NCBI RefSeq assembly: GCF_022899245.1
Contig: NZ_JALJAZ010000001.1
Location: 600,501-664,500 of the forward strand
DNA from: Falsirhodobacter halotolerans
Lineage (GTDB): Bacteria; Pseudomonadota; Alphaproteobacteria; Rhodobacterales; Rhodobacteraceae
Direction of reading: 5' to 3'
Length of the DNA stretch: 64,000 bases
In this document: in pieces, positions 1 through 9,258 of the stretch
How positions within the stretch are numbered: position 1 is the stretch's first letter
How the letters are laid out: every line of letters begins with the position of its first letter
Program-made: the position numbers and the translations under genes
The notes under the pieces: generated by a model
What the model was told of the DNA's origin: nothing
Seen by the model: only the letters and a program-made list of their open reading frames with translations
Database searches by the model: none

Positions 1-1080
1 GTGATGCAGAAGCATGTCCTTCTGGCGGATCGCCGCGAACATGTCGCCTTCGAAATCCTGCACCCGTTCGGGCACGCGCGGATTGAAAATCGGCCACAGC
101 AGATCGGGGCGCGACGGCAGGACCAGCTCCTTGAGGTCCGCCATGCCGATCAGGCCCCGCACCTGAATGACCTCCTGATCCGAGACGTCCAGCTCGTCCT
201 TGATCAGCGCGAACAGTTCGGGCGGGGCCCCGGCGCTGATGGTCAGGCGGATCACATCGCCGCGCCGGCGGCGTTTCAGCGCGGTCTCGAACTCGCGCAC
301 CAGATCCTCGGCCTCCTCCTCCACCTCCAGATCGCTGTCGCGCAGCACGCGAAAGCTGCAATGGCCGCGCATGGCATAGCCGGGGAAAAGTACGTTCAGA
401 TGCAGCAGCAGCAGTTCTTCCAGCGGCAGGAACCGTTGTTCGCCATCGCGGCCCGGAAGGGCGACGAAGCGGGCCACCTGCGCGGGAATCGGCAAAAGCG
501 CCTGAAGCGTGCGACTGTCCGAGGCCCGCTCCATTTCCAACCCCAGGCAGAATCCGGTATTGGGAATGAAGGGGAAGGGGTGCGCGGGGTCGATCGCCAG
601 GGGCGACAGGACCGGAAACACCGCGTCCAGAAAATGCCGCTCCAGATGGACCAGATCGCGTTTCGTCAGCTTCGACCGCGTCAGAAGGCGGATGCCCTCC
701 GCCTCCATCTGCTTGCGCAGACGGTTGTAGACCACCTGCTGCGTGCGCATCAGACGCCGCGCCTCGACATGGACCATCGCCAGTTGCTCGACGGGGGAGC
801 GGCCATCCTCGGACAGGCCGGGCTTGGACCGCCGCGCCAGCGCGCGCAGGCCCGCCACGCGCACGGTATAGAATTCGTCCAGGTTGGTATCGCAGATCGA
901 CAGGAACCGTAGCCGTTCCAGCAGCGGCACGGCGGGGTTCGTCGCCTCCTCCAGCACGCGCCAGTTGAAGCCGAGCCAGCTCATCTCACGGTTGAAGAAG
1001 CGGCGGGGGCCGGCAATCTCGGGCCCGGGCAGGCTGATCGGGGGGGCATAGGGCGTGCGAAGGAAGTCGGCGGTTGTCAT
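1..1080 (-). CDS. ppk1: Polyphosphate kinase 1, N-terminal 360 residues (cut by window start)
   Basis: Makes and remobilises long-chain inorganic polyphosphate from ATP. The minus-strand reading starts at the ATG at 1080 and stays open to base 1. Residues about 24-40 carry the PPK1 N-terminal signature (RFFNREMSWLGFN), and the last residues visible read DMLLHH, matching the DLLLHHPY segment of the family. The catalytic histidine domains lie beyond the window, so activity cannot be judged. The gene is followed upstream (higher coordinates) by hdaA on the same strand with a gap of 65 nt. The long plus-strand ORF over the same bases is an antisense shadow. Family assignment is secure; only the N-terminal part is seen. 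Confidence 0.93.
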   Translation of the reverse strand, partial: MTTADFLRTPYAPPISLPGPEIAGPRRFFNREMSWLGFNWRVLEEATNPAVPLLERLRFLSICDTNLDEFYTVRVAGLRALARRSKPGLSEDGRSPVEQLAMVHVEARRLMRTQQVVYNRLRKQMEAEGIRLLTRSKLTKRDLVHLERHFLDAVFPVLSPLAIDPAHPFPFIPNTGFCLGLEMERASDSRTLQALLPIPAQVARFVALPGRDGEQRFLPLEELLLLHLNVLFPGYAMRGHCSFRVLRDSDLEVEEEAEDLVREFETALKRRRRGDVIRLTISAGAPPELFALIKDELDVSDQEVIQVRGLIGMADLKELVLPSRPDLLWPIFNPRVPERVQDFEGDMFAAIRQKDMLLHH

Positions 1081-1145
1081 GCGATGTCTTCGGGCAAGAG
1101 GCTAGGTCTGAACACTGGGGATGTAGAGGATAGGTCGTGACAGGA

Positions 1146-1832
1146 TCATGACGCCCAAAAATCCGCCCCGTCCAGCAGTTCTGCGGCCATCTGTCGCGTG
1201 ATGGGGCGCCCTTCGGCCAGCGATCGCGCATCCAGCGCCGCGACCAGCGCCCGCGCGGTCGCCAGATCGCGGTCCATCCGCTGGCCCAGATAGGCGATGA
1301 GAGTGGGCGCCACGGTGATCTGGCGGTCGGCGAACAGCTTGACCAGAACGGCCGACAAGAGCGCGTCGTCCGGCGGGTCCAGGCGCGCCAGGGGGGCCGC
1401 CTGCATCCGGCTGCGAATGTCGGGCAGGGTCAGGCCCCAGTCGCGGGGAGGGGTGCGCGCGGTCAGAAGGAAGGGCACGCGCCGTTCGGCCAGAAGGTTG
1501 TGCAGGTGAAACAGCGCGACCTCGGCGTCGCGGTCGCCCGCCAGACGGTCGGCATCCTCAAGTGCGACGGCGGGTTCTTCGGCCAGCGCGCGCAGATCGG
1601 CGCCGGGCAGCGCGCCCGATTCCACCAGAACCGCCCCCGCCGCCGTGGCCCAGACATGGGCCAGATGCGTCTTGCCCGCGCCGTGCGGGCCGGCCAGGAT
1701 CATGCGGTTCTGTGGCCAGGCCCCCCATCCGTCGAGCGCCGCCACGGCCAGCGTGTTGGCGGGGGAGATGAACAGATCCTCCCGCCGAAGCGATGGCCGT
1801 GTGGGCAGGTCGAAGGCGAGCTGTCGGCTCAC
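1146..1832 (-). CDS. hdaA: HdaA-like DnaA-related regulatory ATPase
   Basis: A 228-residue DnaA AAA+ homologue without the DNA-binding domain of DnaA. Alphaproteobacterial HdaA promotes hydrolysis of DnaA-ATP on the DNA-bound clamp and so limits re-initiation. The N-terminus SRQLAFDLP contains the short QLAFDLP clamp-binding type motif, Walker A is GPHGAGKT at residues 48-55, and an ALEDAD Walker B-like segment follows. The start chosen is a GTG at 1832 whose last bases overlap the TGA of the upstream permease (GTGA), giving translational coupling; longer in-frame readings run through the permease gene and are artefacts. Permease-hdaA is a frequent alphaproteobacterial pairing. Assignment follows length, motif and context. 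Confidence 0.88.
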   Translation of the reverse strand: MSRQLAFDLPTRPSLRREDLFISPANTLAVAALDGWGAWPQNRMILAGPHGAGKTHLAHVWATAAGAVLVESGALPGADLRALAEEPAVALEDADRLAGDRDAEVALFHLHNLLAERRVPFLLTARTPPRDWGLTLPDIRSRMQAAPLARLDPPDDALLSAVLVKLFADRQITVAPTLIAYLGQRMDRDLATARALVAALDARSLAEGRPITRQMAAELLDGADFWAS

Positions 1833-2908
1833 CCCTGCTCTTCCCGGTAGGGTTGGTCGTCCACCCCGTGATACAGGCGGCTGGCCTTGTATTGCGATAC
1901 GGCGAACCGTGTCAGCACGCCCAGGGCGGCGGCCACGGGCACCGCGACCAGCATACCCACGAAACCGAACATCGCGCCGAAGGCCGACAGCGCAAAAAGC
2001 AGCCACACCGGATGCAGGCCCACCGAACTGCCCACCAGGCGCGGGGTCAGGATGTTGCCTTCCACGAACTGGCCCGACTGGAAGATCGCCCAGATGATCA
2101 GGATGTGCCACCATTCGCCCCAGAACTGGAACAGCGCAAGGCCGATCGCCAGACCGCCCCCGACCAGCGCGCCGACATAGGGGATGAAGGTCAGGAACCC
2201 CGCGATCGCACCCACGATCGCGCCGAAATTCAGCCCCGCCGCCATCAGCGCCACGGCGTAATAGGTGCCGAGGATCACGCAGACCAGCGTCTGCCCGCGC
2301 ACGAAGCCCGCCAGGGCGCGGTCGATCTCCTTGGCCAGTTCGCGGATCGTGGGGGCGTGTTCCAACGGCAAAAGCGCGTCGATCTTGGCCACCATCCGGT
2401 CCCAATCCAGAAGCATGTAAAACGCCACGACCGGCGCGATGACCATGAAGACCACCGCGTTGATGACCGAGAAGACCGATGCGATCAGCGTGTTCGCCAT
2501 CTCACCCCCCCGTTGCTGGATCGTCTGGCCCAGCGAATCCAGCGTCTGGCGGATGGTGGAGGTTTCGTCGTTCAGGTCGGGAAAACGTTCCAGAACGAAG
2601 GTCTGCAACCGCGTGAAGATTTCGGGCGCCGAATTGATCAGCTGCGTCAACTGGGCGATCAGCGTGGGGATCACGGCCAGAAACAGCATCACCACGATGA
2701 TGAGGGTCAGCACCGCGATCACCGTCGTGGCCAGGGTCCGGCTCAGCCCCAGCCGTTGCAGGCGGTCGGCCAGGGGGTCGAGGAAATAGGCGATGGCCCC
2801 CCCCACCAGAAACGGCAGGATCACGTCGCCCATCGCCCACATGAGGATCAGGAAGACCACGGCGGCGATGCCCCACCACTTGGTCTGGTTGAATTGCGAC
2901 GTCCGCAT
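1829..2908 (-). CDS. AI-2E family transporter (PerM-like permease)
   Basis: A 359-residue inner-membrane protein of the AI-2E/PerM/YdiK family. Hydrophobic segments are visible near residues 12-45, 60-90, 150-180 and in the C-terminal half, where the family core [13 protein letters not shown] is present. The substrate is unknown; members have been linked to autoinducer-2 export or cation/proton exchange, and neither can be inferred here. Its stop overlaps the GTG start of hdaA, so the two are probably co-transcribed. It is divergent from proS across a 128-nt gap. Confidence 0.88.
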   Translation of the reverse strand: MRTSQFNQTKWWGIAAVVFLILMWAMGDVILPFLVGGAIAYFLDPLADRLQRLGLSRTLATTVIAVLTLIIVVMLFLAVIPTLIAQLTQLINSAPEIFTRLQTFVLERFPDLNDETSTIRQTLDSLGQTIQQRGGEMANTLIASVFSVINAVVFMVIAPVVAFYMLLDWDRMVAKIDALLPLEHAPTIRELAKEIDRALAGFVRGQTLVCVILGTYYAVALMAAGLNFGAIVGAIAGFLTFIPYVGALVGGGLAIGLALFQFWGEWWHILIIWAIFQSGQFVEGNILTPRLVGSSVGLHPVWLLFALSAFGAMFGFVGMLVAVPVAAALGVLTRFAVSQYKASRLYHGVDDQPYREEQG

Positions 2909-3036
2909 GGGGATCTCCGTGTCCTGTGGGCAAGAGATGGCTCATCACCCGACGGTGCGCAAGCGAAAGCGCGTGGCGCTTGCCTGCCCGCGCGCAACGC
3001 CCTACACCGCAACAAACCGCATTCAACGAGGGCCCC

Positions 3037-4374
3037 ATGCGTCTGAGCCGTTATTTCCTGCCCGTCCTGAAGGAAAACCCTGCCGACGCGCAGATCGTGT
3101 CCCACCGTTACATGTTGCGGGCGGGGATGATCAAGCAACAGGCGGCGGGGATTTATTCCTGGCTGCCCTTGGGCTTCAAGGTCCTGAAGCGGATCGAGCA
3201 GATCGTGCATGAGGAGCAGATGCGCGTGGGCCACATCCCGCTTCTGATGCCCACGATGCAGACGGCGGACTTGTGGCGCGAAAGCGGCCGGTATGACGAT
3301 TACGGGCAGGAGATGCTGCGGATCAAGGACCGTCAGGGCCGCGAGATGCTGTTCGGCCCCACGAACGAGGAGATGATCACCGACATCTTCCGGGCCCACG
3401 TGAACAGCTACAAGGATCTGCCGCTGACGCTGTATCAGATCCAGTGGAAATTCCGCGACGAGGTGCGGCCGCGCTTCGGCGTGATGCGCGGGCGCGAGTT
3501 CCTGATGAAGGACGGCTACAACTTCGATCTGGACCGCGATGCGGCGATCCACGCCTACAACCGCCACATGGTCAGCTATCTGCGGACCTATGAACGCATG
3601 GGCCTCACGGCGATCCCGATGCGCGCCGACAGCGGGCCCATCGGCGGCGATGACACGCATGAATTCCTGGTTCTGGCCGAAACGGGCGAAAGCGAGGTCT
3701 TCTATGACAGCGCCGTCACCGACCTGAAGCTGGGCACGCGCGAGATCGACGTGGACGACCGCGCCGCCGTGGCCGATGTGTGCCGCGAATTCACGACGCT
3801 TTACGCCCGCACGGACGAAACCCACGACGCCGCCCTGTTCGACGCCGTGCCCGAGGACCGCCGCCGCGTGGCCCGCGGGATCGAGGTAGGGCAGATCTTC
3901 TATTTCGGCACCAAGTATTCCGAGGCGATGGGGGCCACGGTCGTCACCCCGGACGGCAGCCGCGTGCCGGTGGAAATGGGCTCGCACGGGATCGGCGTGT
4001 CCCGCCTTCTGGGCGCGATCATCGAGGCGAACCACGATGACAAGGGCATCATCTGGCCCGAAGGCGTGACCCCGTTCCATGTGGGCATCGTCAACCTCAA
4101 ACAGGGCGACGGATCGACCGACAGCGCCTGTTCCGCGCTTTACGCCGCGCTGGTGGCCAAGGGGCTGGAGCCGCTTTATGACGATCGCGACGAACGGGCG
4201 GGGGCGAAATTCGCGACGATGGACCTGATCGGGCTGCCGTGGCGCATTACGGTCGGCCCGCGCGGTCTGGCGAACGGCAAGGTCGAACTGACCAGCCGCC
4301 GCACGGGCGAATCCGAGGAGGTGTCGCTCGAGGCCGCCGTGGAACGCGTCGCCCAGATCTACGCCAACCTTTAA
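3037..4374 (+). CDS. proS: Prolyl-tRNA synthetase (short alphaproteobacterial type)
   Basis: Charges tRNA-Pro with proline in the cytoplasm. The 445-residue protein starts at [15 protein letters not shown]; the in-frame ATG 111 nt upstream would add a non-conserved N-terminus. Class II motifs are visible: motif 1 region around [17 protein letters not shown], motif 2 ([18 protein letters not shown]) and motif 3 ([13 protein letters not shown]). The length is about 120 residues below the E. coli enzyme because the editing insertion domain between motifs 2 and 3 is missing, which is normal in alphaproteobacteria. LolC follows after 10 nt on the same strand. Confidence 0.97.
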   Translation: MRLSRYFLPVLKENPADAQIVSHRYMLRAGMIKQQAAGIYSWLPLGFKVLKRIEQIVHEEQMRVGHIPLLMPTMQTADLWRESGRYDDYGQEMLRIKDRQGREMLFGPTNEEMITDIFRAHVNSYKDLPLTLYQIQWKFRDEVRPRFGVMRGREFLMKDGYNFDLDRDAAIHAYNRHMVSYLRTYERMGLTAIPMRADSGPIGGDDTHEFLVLAETGESEVFYDSAVTDLKLGTREIDVDDRAAVADVCREFTTLYARTDETHDAALFDAVPEDRRRVARGIEVGQIFYFGTKYSEAMGATVVTPDGSRVPVEMGSHGIGVSRLLGAIIEANHDDKGIIWPEGVTPFHVGIVNLKQGDGSTDSACSALYAALVAKGLEPLYDDRDERAGAKFATMDLIGLPWRITVGPRGLANGKVELTSRRTGESEEVSLEAAVERVAQIYANL

Positions 4375-4384
4375 GGAGCCGTTC

Positions 4385-5674
4385 ATGGCCACCAGACCCT
4401 TCGCGTCCTTCGAATGGATGATCGCCTGGCGCTACCTTCGGGCGCGTCGGGCCGAAGGCGGCGTGTCCGTCATGACATGGATCAGCCTGATCGGCATCAC
4501 GCTCGCGGTCTTCGCCCTGATCGCGACGCTGGCCGTCCGGTCGGGCTTTCGGGCCGAATTCGTGGACACGATCCTGGGCGCCAACGCCCACGTCACCGTC
4601 TATTCCGCCGGAACGGTGGATCAGAACGGCGTGGTGACGCGGGGCATCCAGGATTTCGACGCGCAGGCCGAACGGCTGGCGCAGGTGCCGGGCGTGACAC
4701 GCGCGGCACCTTTGGTGAAGGGGCAGGTCATGGCCTCGGCCAACGACGTGTCGGGTCTGGGCGATGTGTTCGGCATCCGCGAAAGCGATCTGCGCGCCAT
4801 CCCCCGCGTCGGCGACGGTGCGGCGGACGCGATCGGCACGCTTGACGGCTTCGGCGACGGTCAGGGCATCGCCATCGGCAGCGAGATGGCCCGCGACCTT
4901 GGCGTGACGGTGGGCGACCGCATCCGCCTGACCTCGGCCAACGGGGTGCGCACGGCCTTCGGCACCAGCCCGCGCGTCAACGCCTACGAGGTGACGTATA
5001 TCTTCACCGCGGGCCGCTATGACATCGACAAGGTCCGCATCTACATGCCCTTTGCCGAGGCGCAGAGCTTCTTCAACCGCGAAGGCTTCGCGGACGAGAT
5101 CGAGGTGATGGTGGAGGACCCCGAGCATGTGGACCGCGTGATGCCCGACCTGATGCAGGCGGCGGCCCCGGGGTCGATGTTCTGGACCTGGCGTGACAGT
5201 GCCGGCAGCTTTCTGCGCGCGCTGGATGTGGAGGACAACGTGATGTTCGTCATCCTGTCCATCCTCGTGCTGATCGCCACGATGAACATCGTGTCGGGTC
5301 TGATCATGCTGGTGAAGAACAAGGGCCGCGACATCGGCATCCTGCGCACGATGGGCCTTACCGAAGGATCGATCCTGCGCATCTTCTTCATCTGCGGCGC
5401 GGGGACGGGGATCGTCGGCACGGCGATGGGGGTGATCCTCGGCTGTCTGTTCGCGATCTATATCGACCCGATCTTCAGCCTTGTGAACTATGTCGGCGGG
5501 GGGGGCGTCTGGGATCCGGAAATCCGCGGCATCTATCACCTTCCGGCGCAGCTTCGCGTGAACGATGTGCTGTCGGCGGTGGTGCTGTCCTTGGGCCTGT
5601 CCTTCATCATCACGATCTTTCCCGCCCGTCGCGCCGCGCGGATGAACCCGGTGGAGGCGCTGCGCTATGAATGA
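4385..5674 (+). CDS. lolC: Lipoprotein-releasing ABC transporter permease LolC/LolE
   Basis: Membrane subunit of the Lol system, which extracts mature lipoproteins from the inner membrane for transfer towards the outer membrane. The 429-residue protein has the expected order: N-terminal helix (residues about 30-50, WISLIGITLAVFALIATLAV), a large periplasmic MacB-like domain (about 50-275), and three C-terminal helices (about 285-310, 335-365, 395-415) ending in FPARRAARMNPVEALRYE, the FtsX-family signature. One permease gene replaces the LolC/LolE pair of enterics, as usual in alphaproteobacteria. It overlaps lolD by 8 nt. Confidence 0.95.
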   Translation: MATRPFASFEWMIAWRYLRARRAEGGVSVMTWISLIGITLAVFALIATLAVRSGFRAEFVDTILGANAHVTVYSAGTVDQNGVVTRGIQDFDAQAERLAQVPGVTRAAPLVKGQVMASANDVSGLGDVFGIRESDLRAIPRVGDGAADAIGTLDGFGDGQGIAIGSEMARDLGVTVGDRIRLTSANGVRTAFGTSPRVNAYEVTYIFTAGRYDIDKVRIYMPFAEAQSFFNREGFADEIEVMVEDPEHVDRVMPDLMQAAAPGSMFWTWRDSAGSFLRALDVEDNVMFVILSILVLIATMNIVSGLIMLVKNKGRDIGILRTMGLTEGSILRIFFICGAGTGIVGTAMGVILGCLFAIYIDPIFSLVNYVGGGGVWDPEIRGIYHLPAQLRVNDVLSAVVLSLGLSFIITIFPARRAARMNPVEALRYE

Positions 5675-6341
5675 GATGCTGGTTCTGGACGGGCTGCAAA
5701 AGGGCTACAACCCCGGCCGTCCCAATGCGATCACGGTGCTGGACGGGGCGTCGCTTACCGTCGGCGCGGGCGAGGTGGTGGCCCTGGTCGCCCCGTCGGG
5801 TGCGGGGAAATCCACGCTTCTGCACATCGCGGGCCTGTTGGATACGGCGGATGCGGGGCGGGTGCTGATCGGCGGCACGGATTACGCCGGCAAGTCCGAC
5901 CGCGCCCGGACCGAAGCGCGGCGGCGCGACGTCGGCTTCATCTATCAGTTCCACCACCTGCTGCCGGAATTCACGGCCGCCGAAAACATCATCCTGCCGC
6001 AACTGGCGAACGGTGTGGTGCGCAAGGATGCCGAGGCGCGGGCGGCGGAGCTTCTGGCCCATGTCGGCGTCGGGCATCGCGGCGACCATCGCCCCGCCGC
6101 CATGTCGGGGGGCGAACAGCAGCGCGTGGCCTTCTGCCGGGCGCTGGCGAACCGACCGAAGCTGCTGCTGGCGGACGAACCCACCGGCAACCTCGACCCC
6201 ACCACCTCGGACCGGGTGTTCGATGCGCTGATGACGCTGGTGCGGGAAACCGGCCTGTCGGCGTTGATCGCAACGCACAACCTTGCGCTGGCCGAACGCA
6301 TGGACCGGACGGTTCGGATGGAAGGCGGCAAACTGGTGTGA
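5667..6341 (+). CDS. lolD: Lipoprotein-releasing ABC transporter ATP-binding protein LolD
   Basis: ATPase of the Lol complex that powers lipoprotein release. The 224-residue protein has Walker A APSGAGKST at about 42-50, Q-loop near QFHHLLPEF, signature SGGEQQR at 147-153, Walker B LLLADE at 166-171 and the H-loop in IATHN. The ATG lies inside the end of lolC (8-nt overlap), so the two subunits are translationally coupled. The length is that of the family. Confidence 0.95.
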   Translation: MNEMLVLDGLQKGYNPGRPNAITVLDGASLTVGAGEVVALVAPSGAGKSTLLHIAGLLDTADAGRVLIGGTDYAGKSDRARTEARRRDVGFIYQFHHLLPEFTAAENIILPQLANGVVRKDAEARAAELLAHVGVGHRGDHRPAAMSGGEQQRVAFCRALANRPKLLLADEPTGNLDPTTSDRVFDALMTLVRETGLSALIATHNLALAERMDRTVRMEGGKLV

Positions 6342-6346
6342 TCGTG

Positions 6347-6385
6347 GGCGCCGGAGGAGGGGGAGGAGAGACCTGGTCCGGCGCC
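6347..6385 (+). terminator. Inverted repeat after lolD (terminator-like)
   Basis: GGCGCCGGA at 6347-6355 is complementary to TCCGGCGCC at 6377-6385, leaving a 21-nt loop, starting 6 nt past the lolD stop. There is no T tract, so intrinsic termination is doubtful. It may only slow RNA decay from the 3' end. Confidence 0.3.
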
Positions 6386-6479
6386 ACACCCTCAATCTGC
6401 CACCCTTTCGCGGGGGTGCGGATTCAAATCGTTCCATTCCGGCACCGCCGCGCGAAAACGCCTAAAATTCCGGCGCTTT

Positions 6480-7202
6480 TCAGGTCTCCGGCCCCACAGG
6501 ATGCGGTTTGTCGATGGGCCAGCCCGCAATCTCCGTCGCGACAAGGTGTTCGAGGTGATGCAGGTTGCGGTCGCGCAGGCCGTATTCCTCCAGCTTGCGC
6601 ACCGTGTTGTGCAGATATTGCGCCCCTGATCCGCCGTGGCCGCAGGCGTGCGCCAGCCGCCATGCCTGCTCCTCGGGGGGGAGGGAGACCACCATGTCGC
6701 CCTTCGGCCCCGCCCAGAAGGTCAGCGCCCGTTCCACGCCGCGTTCGGTCTTGACCTGAACCCAGCGGACATTCTCCACCAGTTCCTTTGCCACCAGTTC
6801 GCGTTTCAGCAGGGCGCGCAGGCTGTCCTGCTCGTGCCCCTTCGCGATCTCCATGATCAGGCCGGTGGCCGAACCGCCGCGCGCCAGCGCCATCATCAGG
6901 CCGGGGCAATCCTCCGATCCACGCCATTGGCGAATCTCCAGACAGAAGGACCGATGCCAACCATGCGCCACGGCCTTGCGGATGTCGCCAACCGTGAAAT
7001 CCGGGTTCCAGATCAGGCTGCCATAGGCGAAGATCGGGACCGGTCCCTGATGCCCGCGCATCAGATCGGCCGTCAGATCGTCGTAATCGGCGTCGGTCAG
7101 CGGCGTCCAGCCGGGCGGGGGGCCGGGGTCGGGCACATGGCGCAGGGTGCGCAGGACGGCGTCGTCGGTCAGGCTCAGGCGGGGGGAGGGGGTGCGGGGC
7201 AT
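6480..7202 (-). CDS. chaC: ChaC-type gamma-glutamylcyclotransferase
   Basis: Probably cleaves glutathione to 5-oxoproline and Cys-Gly in the cytosol. The 240-residue protein carries the family signature FAYGSLIWNPDF near residue 60, followed by HGWHRSFCLEI, and the conserved catalytic glutamate region. C-terminal RDRNLHHLEHLVATEI is also typical. It is monocistronic and lies between the convergent lolCD operon and parE on the same strand. Glutathione reductase and a GST gene lie within 6 kb, but I see no operon link. Confidence 0.9.
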   Translation of the reverse strand: MPRTPSPRLSLTDDAVLRTLRHVPDPGPPPGWTPLTDADYDDLTADLMRGHQGPVPIFAYGSLIWNPDFTVGDIRKAVAHGWHRSFCLEIRQWRGSEDCPGLMMALARGGSATGLIMEIAKGHEQDSLRALLKRELVAKELVENVRWVQVKTERGVERALTFWAGPKGDMVVSLPPEEQAWRLAHACGHGGSGAQYLHNTVRKLEEYGLRDRNLHHLEHLVATEIAGWPIDKPHPVGPET

Positions 7203-7239
7203 GGCCCTCAGATGGCACCGCCCCGCCGGAATTGCCAGA

Positions 7240-9189
7240 TCAGACGTCCAGTTCCTCGACGAATTTGGCGTTTTCCTGAATGTATTGAAAGCGCAGCTCC
7301 GGCTTCTTGCCCATCAGGCGTTCGACCAGATCGCCCGCCTCGTTATCCTCGTCGATCGATACGCGGATCAGCTTGCGGGTGGCGGGGGTCATCGTCGTCT
7401 CCTTCAGGTCCTTGGCGTCCATCTCGCCAAGCCCCTTGAAGCGCTGCACGTCGATCTTGCCCTTGCCGCCAAGGCCCTTCTTCACCCACTTCTCCTTCTC
7501 CGCGTCGTCGGCCACATACATCCGCCGCGCCCCTTGCGTCAGGCGATAGAGCGGCGGGCAGGCCAGATAGAGATGCCCCCGGTCGATCAGCGGGCGCATC
7601 TGGGTGAAGAAGAACGTCATCAGAAGGGAGGCGATATGCGCGCCGTCCACGTCGGCGTCGGTCATAATAATGATCTTTTCATACCGCAGGTCGTCGACGT
7701 TGAACTTCGCGCCCATGCCGACGCCCAGCGCCTCGCAGATGTCGCGGATCTCGGCGTTGTCGTTCAGCTTGCCGCTGGCCGCGCCCAGAACGTTCAGGAT
7801 CTTGCCCTTCAGCGGCAGCAGCGCCTGCGTGTTGCGGTCCCGCGCGCCCTTGGCCGACCCTCCGGCGCTGTCGCCCTCGACGATGAACAGCTCGGTCCCG
7901 GCGCGGTTCTTGGCGGTGCAGTCGGTCAGCTTGCCCGGCAGGCGCAGCTTTTTCGTGGCGGATTTGCGCGCGGTTTCCTTTTCCGCCCGCCGCCGCATCC
8001 GTTCTTCCGCCCGCAGCACCAGAAAATCGAGGATCGCCCCCGCCGATTTGTTGTCGGAGGCCAGCCACATGTCGAAATGGTCGCGGACCGAGGATTCGAC
8101 GTATTTCGCCGCCTCGTCCGTCGAAAGCCGGTCCTTGGTCTGGCCCACGAAGGACGGCTCTCGGATGAAGATCGAGATCAGCGCGACGCCGCCGGTCAAC
8201 AGATCCTCGCGCGTGATGTCGGAGGCCTTGCGGTTCTTTACCAGCTCGCCATAGGCCTTGATCCCCTTCAGGATCGCGGCCCAGAACCCCGCCTCATGCG
8301 TGCCGCCTTCGGGGGTGGGGACGGTGTTGCAATAGGAATGGATGGACCCGTCGCGCGAAGGGGTCCAGTTGATCGCCCATTCGATCCGGCCCGGCACGCC
8401 GAACTTCTCCTGAAACACCACCTTGCCGGCAAAGGGGGCGGCGGCATAAGTCGTCACGCCTTCCAGCGTCTCGTTCAGGTAATCGGCCAGCCCGTTGGGA
8501 TACTGGAACGTCGCCTCCATCGGCGTGTCGCCATCCTCCAGCGCGGATTTCCAGCGGATTTCCACGCCCGAGAACAGATAGGCCTTGGAGCGCACCATCT
8601 TGTAGAGGCGTGAGGGTTTCAGCAGCAGATGGCCGAAAATCTCGGGGTCGGGGTGGAAGGTCACGGTCGTTCCGCGCCGGTTCGGGGCGGGGCCGACCTT
8701 GGCCACCGGCCCCTGCGGCACCCCGCGCGAAAACTCCTGCACGTAAAGCTCGCGGTTGCGCGCCACCTCCACCCGCATCCGGTCGGACAGGGCGTTGACC
8801 ACCGACGACCCGACGCCGTTGAGGCCCCCCGAGGTCGAATAGGCCTTGTTGGAGAACTTGCCCCCCGCATGAAGGGTGCAGAGGATCACCTCCAGCGCCG
8901 ACTTGTCCGGGAACTTGGGGTGCGGATCGACCGGAATGCCGCGCCCGTTGTCGCGCACCGTCACCGAATGGTCGGCATGCAGCTCCACCTCGATGCGGTT
9001 GGCGTGGCCCGCCACCGCCTCGTCCATGGAGTTGTCCAGAACCTCGGCCACCAGATGGTGCAGGGCGCGTTCATCCGTGCCGCCGATATACATGCCGGGG
9101 CGTTTGCGGACCGGCTCCAGCCCTTCCAACACCTCGATCGAGGAGGCGTCATAGGTCTCGGTCGTCTGGGAAAGCAAGTCTTCGGGCAT
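7240..9189 (-). CDS. parE: DNA topoisomerase IV subunit B
   Basis: ATPase subunit of topoisomerase IV, which decatenates daughter chromosomes. The 649-residue protein has the GHKL ATP site (EVLDNSMDEA, residues about 50-60; DNGRGIPVDPHP; GLNGVGSSVVNALS) and the TOPRIM domain (FIVEGDSAGGSAK; metal motif TDADVDGAHI). Residues that separate ParE from GyrB include the shorter C-terminus without the long GyrB insertion. The ATG at 9189 is preceded by an AAGGA Shine-Dalgarno at 9196-9200 that is buried in a perfect hairpin (9191-9213). A GST gene lies 69 nt upstream on the same strand. Confidence 0.95.
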   Translation of the reverse strand: MPEDLLSQTTETYDASSIEVLEGLEPVRKRPGMYIGGTDERALHHLVAEVLDNSMDEAVAGHANRIEVELHADHSVTVRDNGRGIPVDPHPKFPDKSALEVILCTLHAGGKFSNKAYSTSGGLNGVGSSVVNALSDRMRVEVARNRELYVQEFSRGVPQGPVAKVGPAPNRRGTTVTFHPDPEIFGHLLLKPSRLYKMVRSKAYLFSGVEIRWKSALEDGDTPMEATFQYPNGLADYLNETLEGVTTYAAAPFAGKVVFQEKFGVPGRIEWAINWTPSRDGSIHSYCNTVPTPEGGTHEAGFWAAILKGIKAYGELVKNRKASDITREDLLTGGVALISIFIREPSFVGQTKDRLSTDEAAKYVESSVRDHFDMWLASDNKSAGAILDFLVLRAEERMRRRAEKETARKSATKKLRLPGKLTDCTAKNRAGTELFIVEGDSAGGSAKGARDRNTQALLPLKGKILNVLGAASGKLNDNAEIRDICEALGVGMGAKFNVDDLRYEKIIIMTDADVDGAHIASLLMTFFFTQMRPLIDRGHLYLACPPLYRLTQGARRMYVADDAEKEKWVKKGLGGKGKIDVQRFKGLGEMDAKDLKETTMTPATRKLIRVSIDEDNEAGDLVERLMGKKPELRFQYIQENAKFVEELDV

Positions 9190-9190
9190 G

Positions 9191-9213
9191 GGCGGTCCTT
9201 GGGTTGGACCGCC
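9191..9213 (-). promoter_or_regulatory. Hairpin covering the parE ribosome-binding site
   Basis: A perfect 8-bp stem, GGCGGTCC paired to GGACCGCC, with a 7-nt loop ends 1 nt before the parE start codon. The likely Shine-Dalgarno AAGGA (9196-9200) lies partly in the loop and partly in the stem. There is no T tract, so it does not look like a terminator; in the mRNA it would compete with ribosome binding. Function is inferred from position only. Confidence 0.5.
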
Positions 9214-9230
9214 ATTAGACCATTCCGGGC

Positions 9231-9251
9231 GGGGGCGGGCAAGCCGCCCCC
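9231..9251 (-). terminator. GC hairpin after the GST gene
   Basis: GGGGGCGG (9231-9238) pairs with CCGCCCCC (9244-9251) around a 5-nt loop, 8 nt after the GST stop codon. No T tract follows on the minus strand, so it is a weak or Rho-assisted terminator at best. Confidence 0.35.
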
Positions 9252-9258
9252 TGTCACG

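Noticed and set aside
1-912. Plus-strand 303-codon ORF over ppk1
   Set aside because: Antisense shadow; the minus strand encodes conserved polyphosphate kinase residues.
7147-8613. Long plus-strand ORF of 488 codons
   Set aside because: Runs antisense through parE; His/Arg/Gln-rich low-quality composition and no family features. The same applies to the long opposite-strand ORFs over thrS, rne, maeB, fumC, glyA and crtI.
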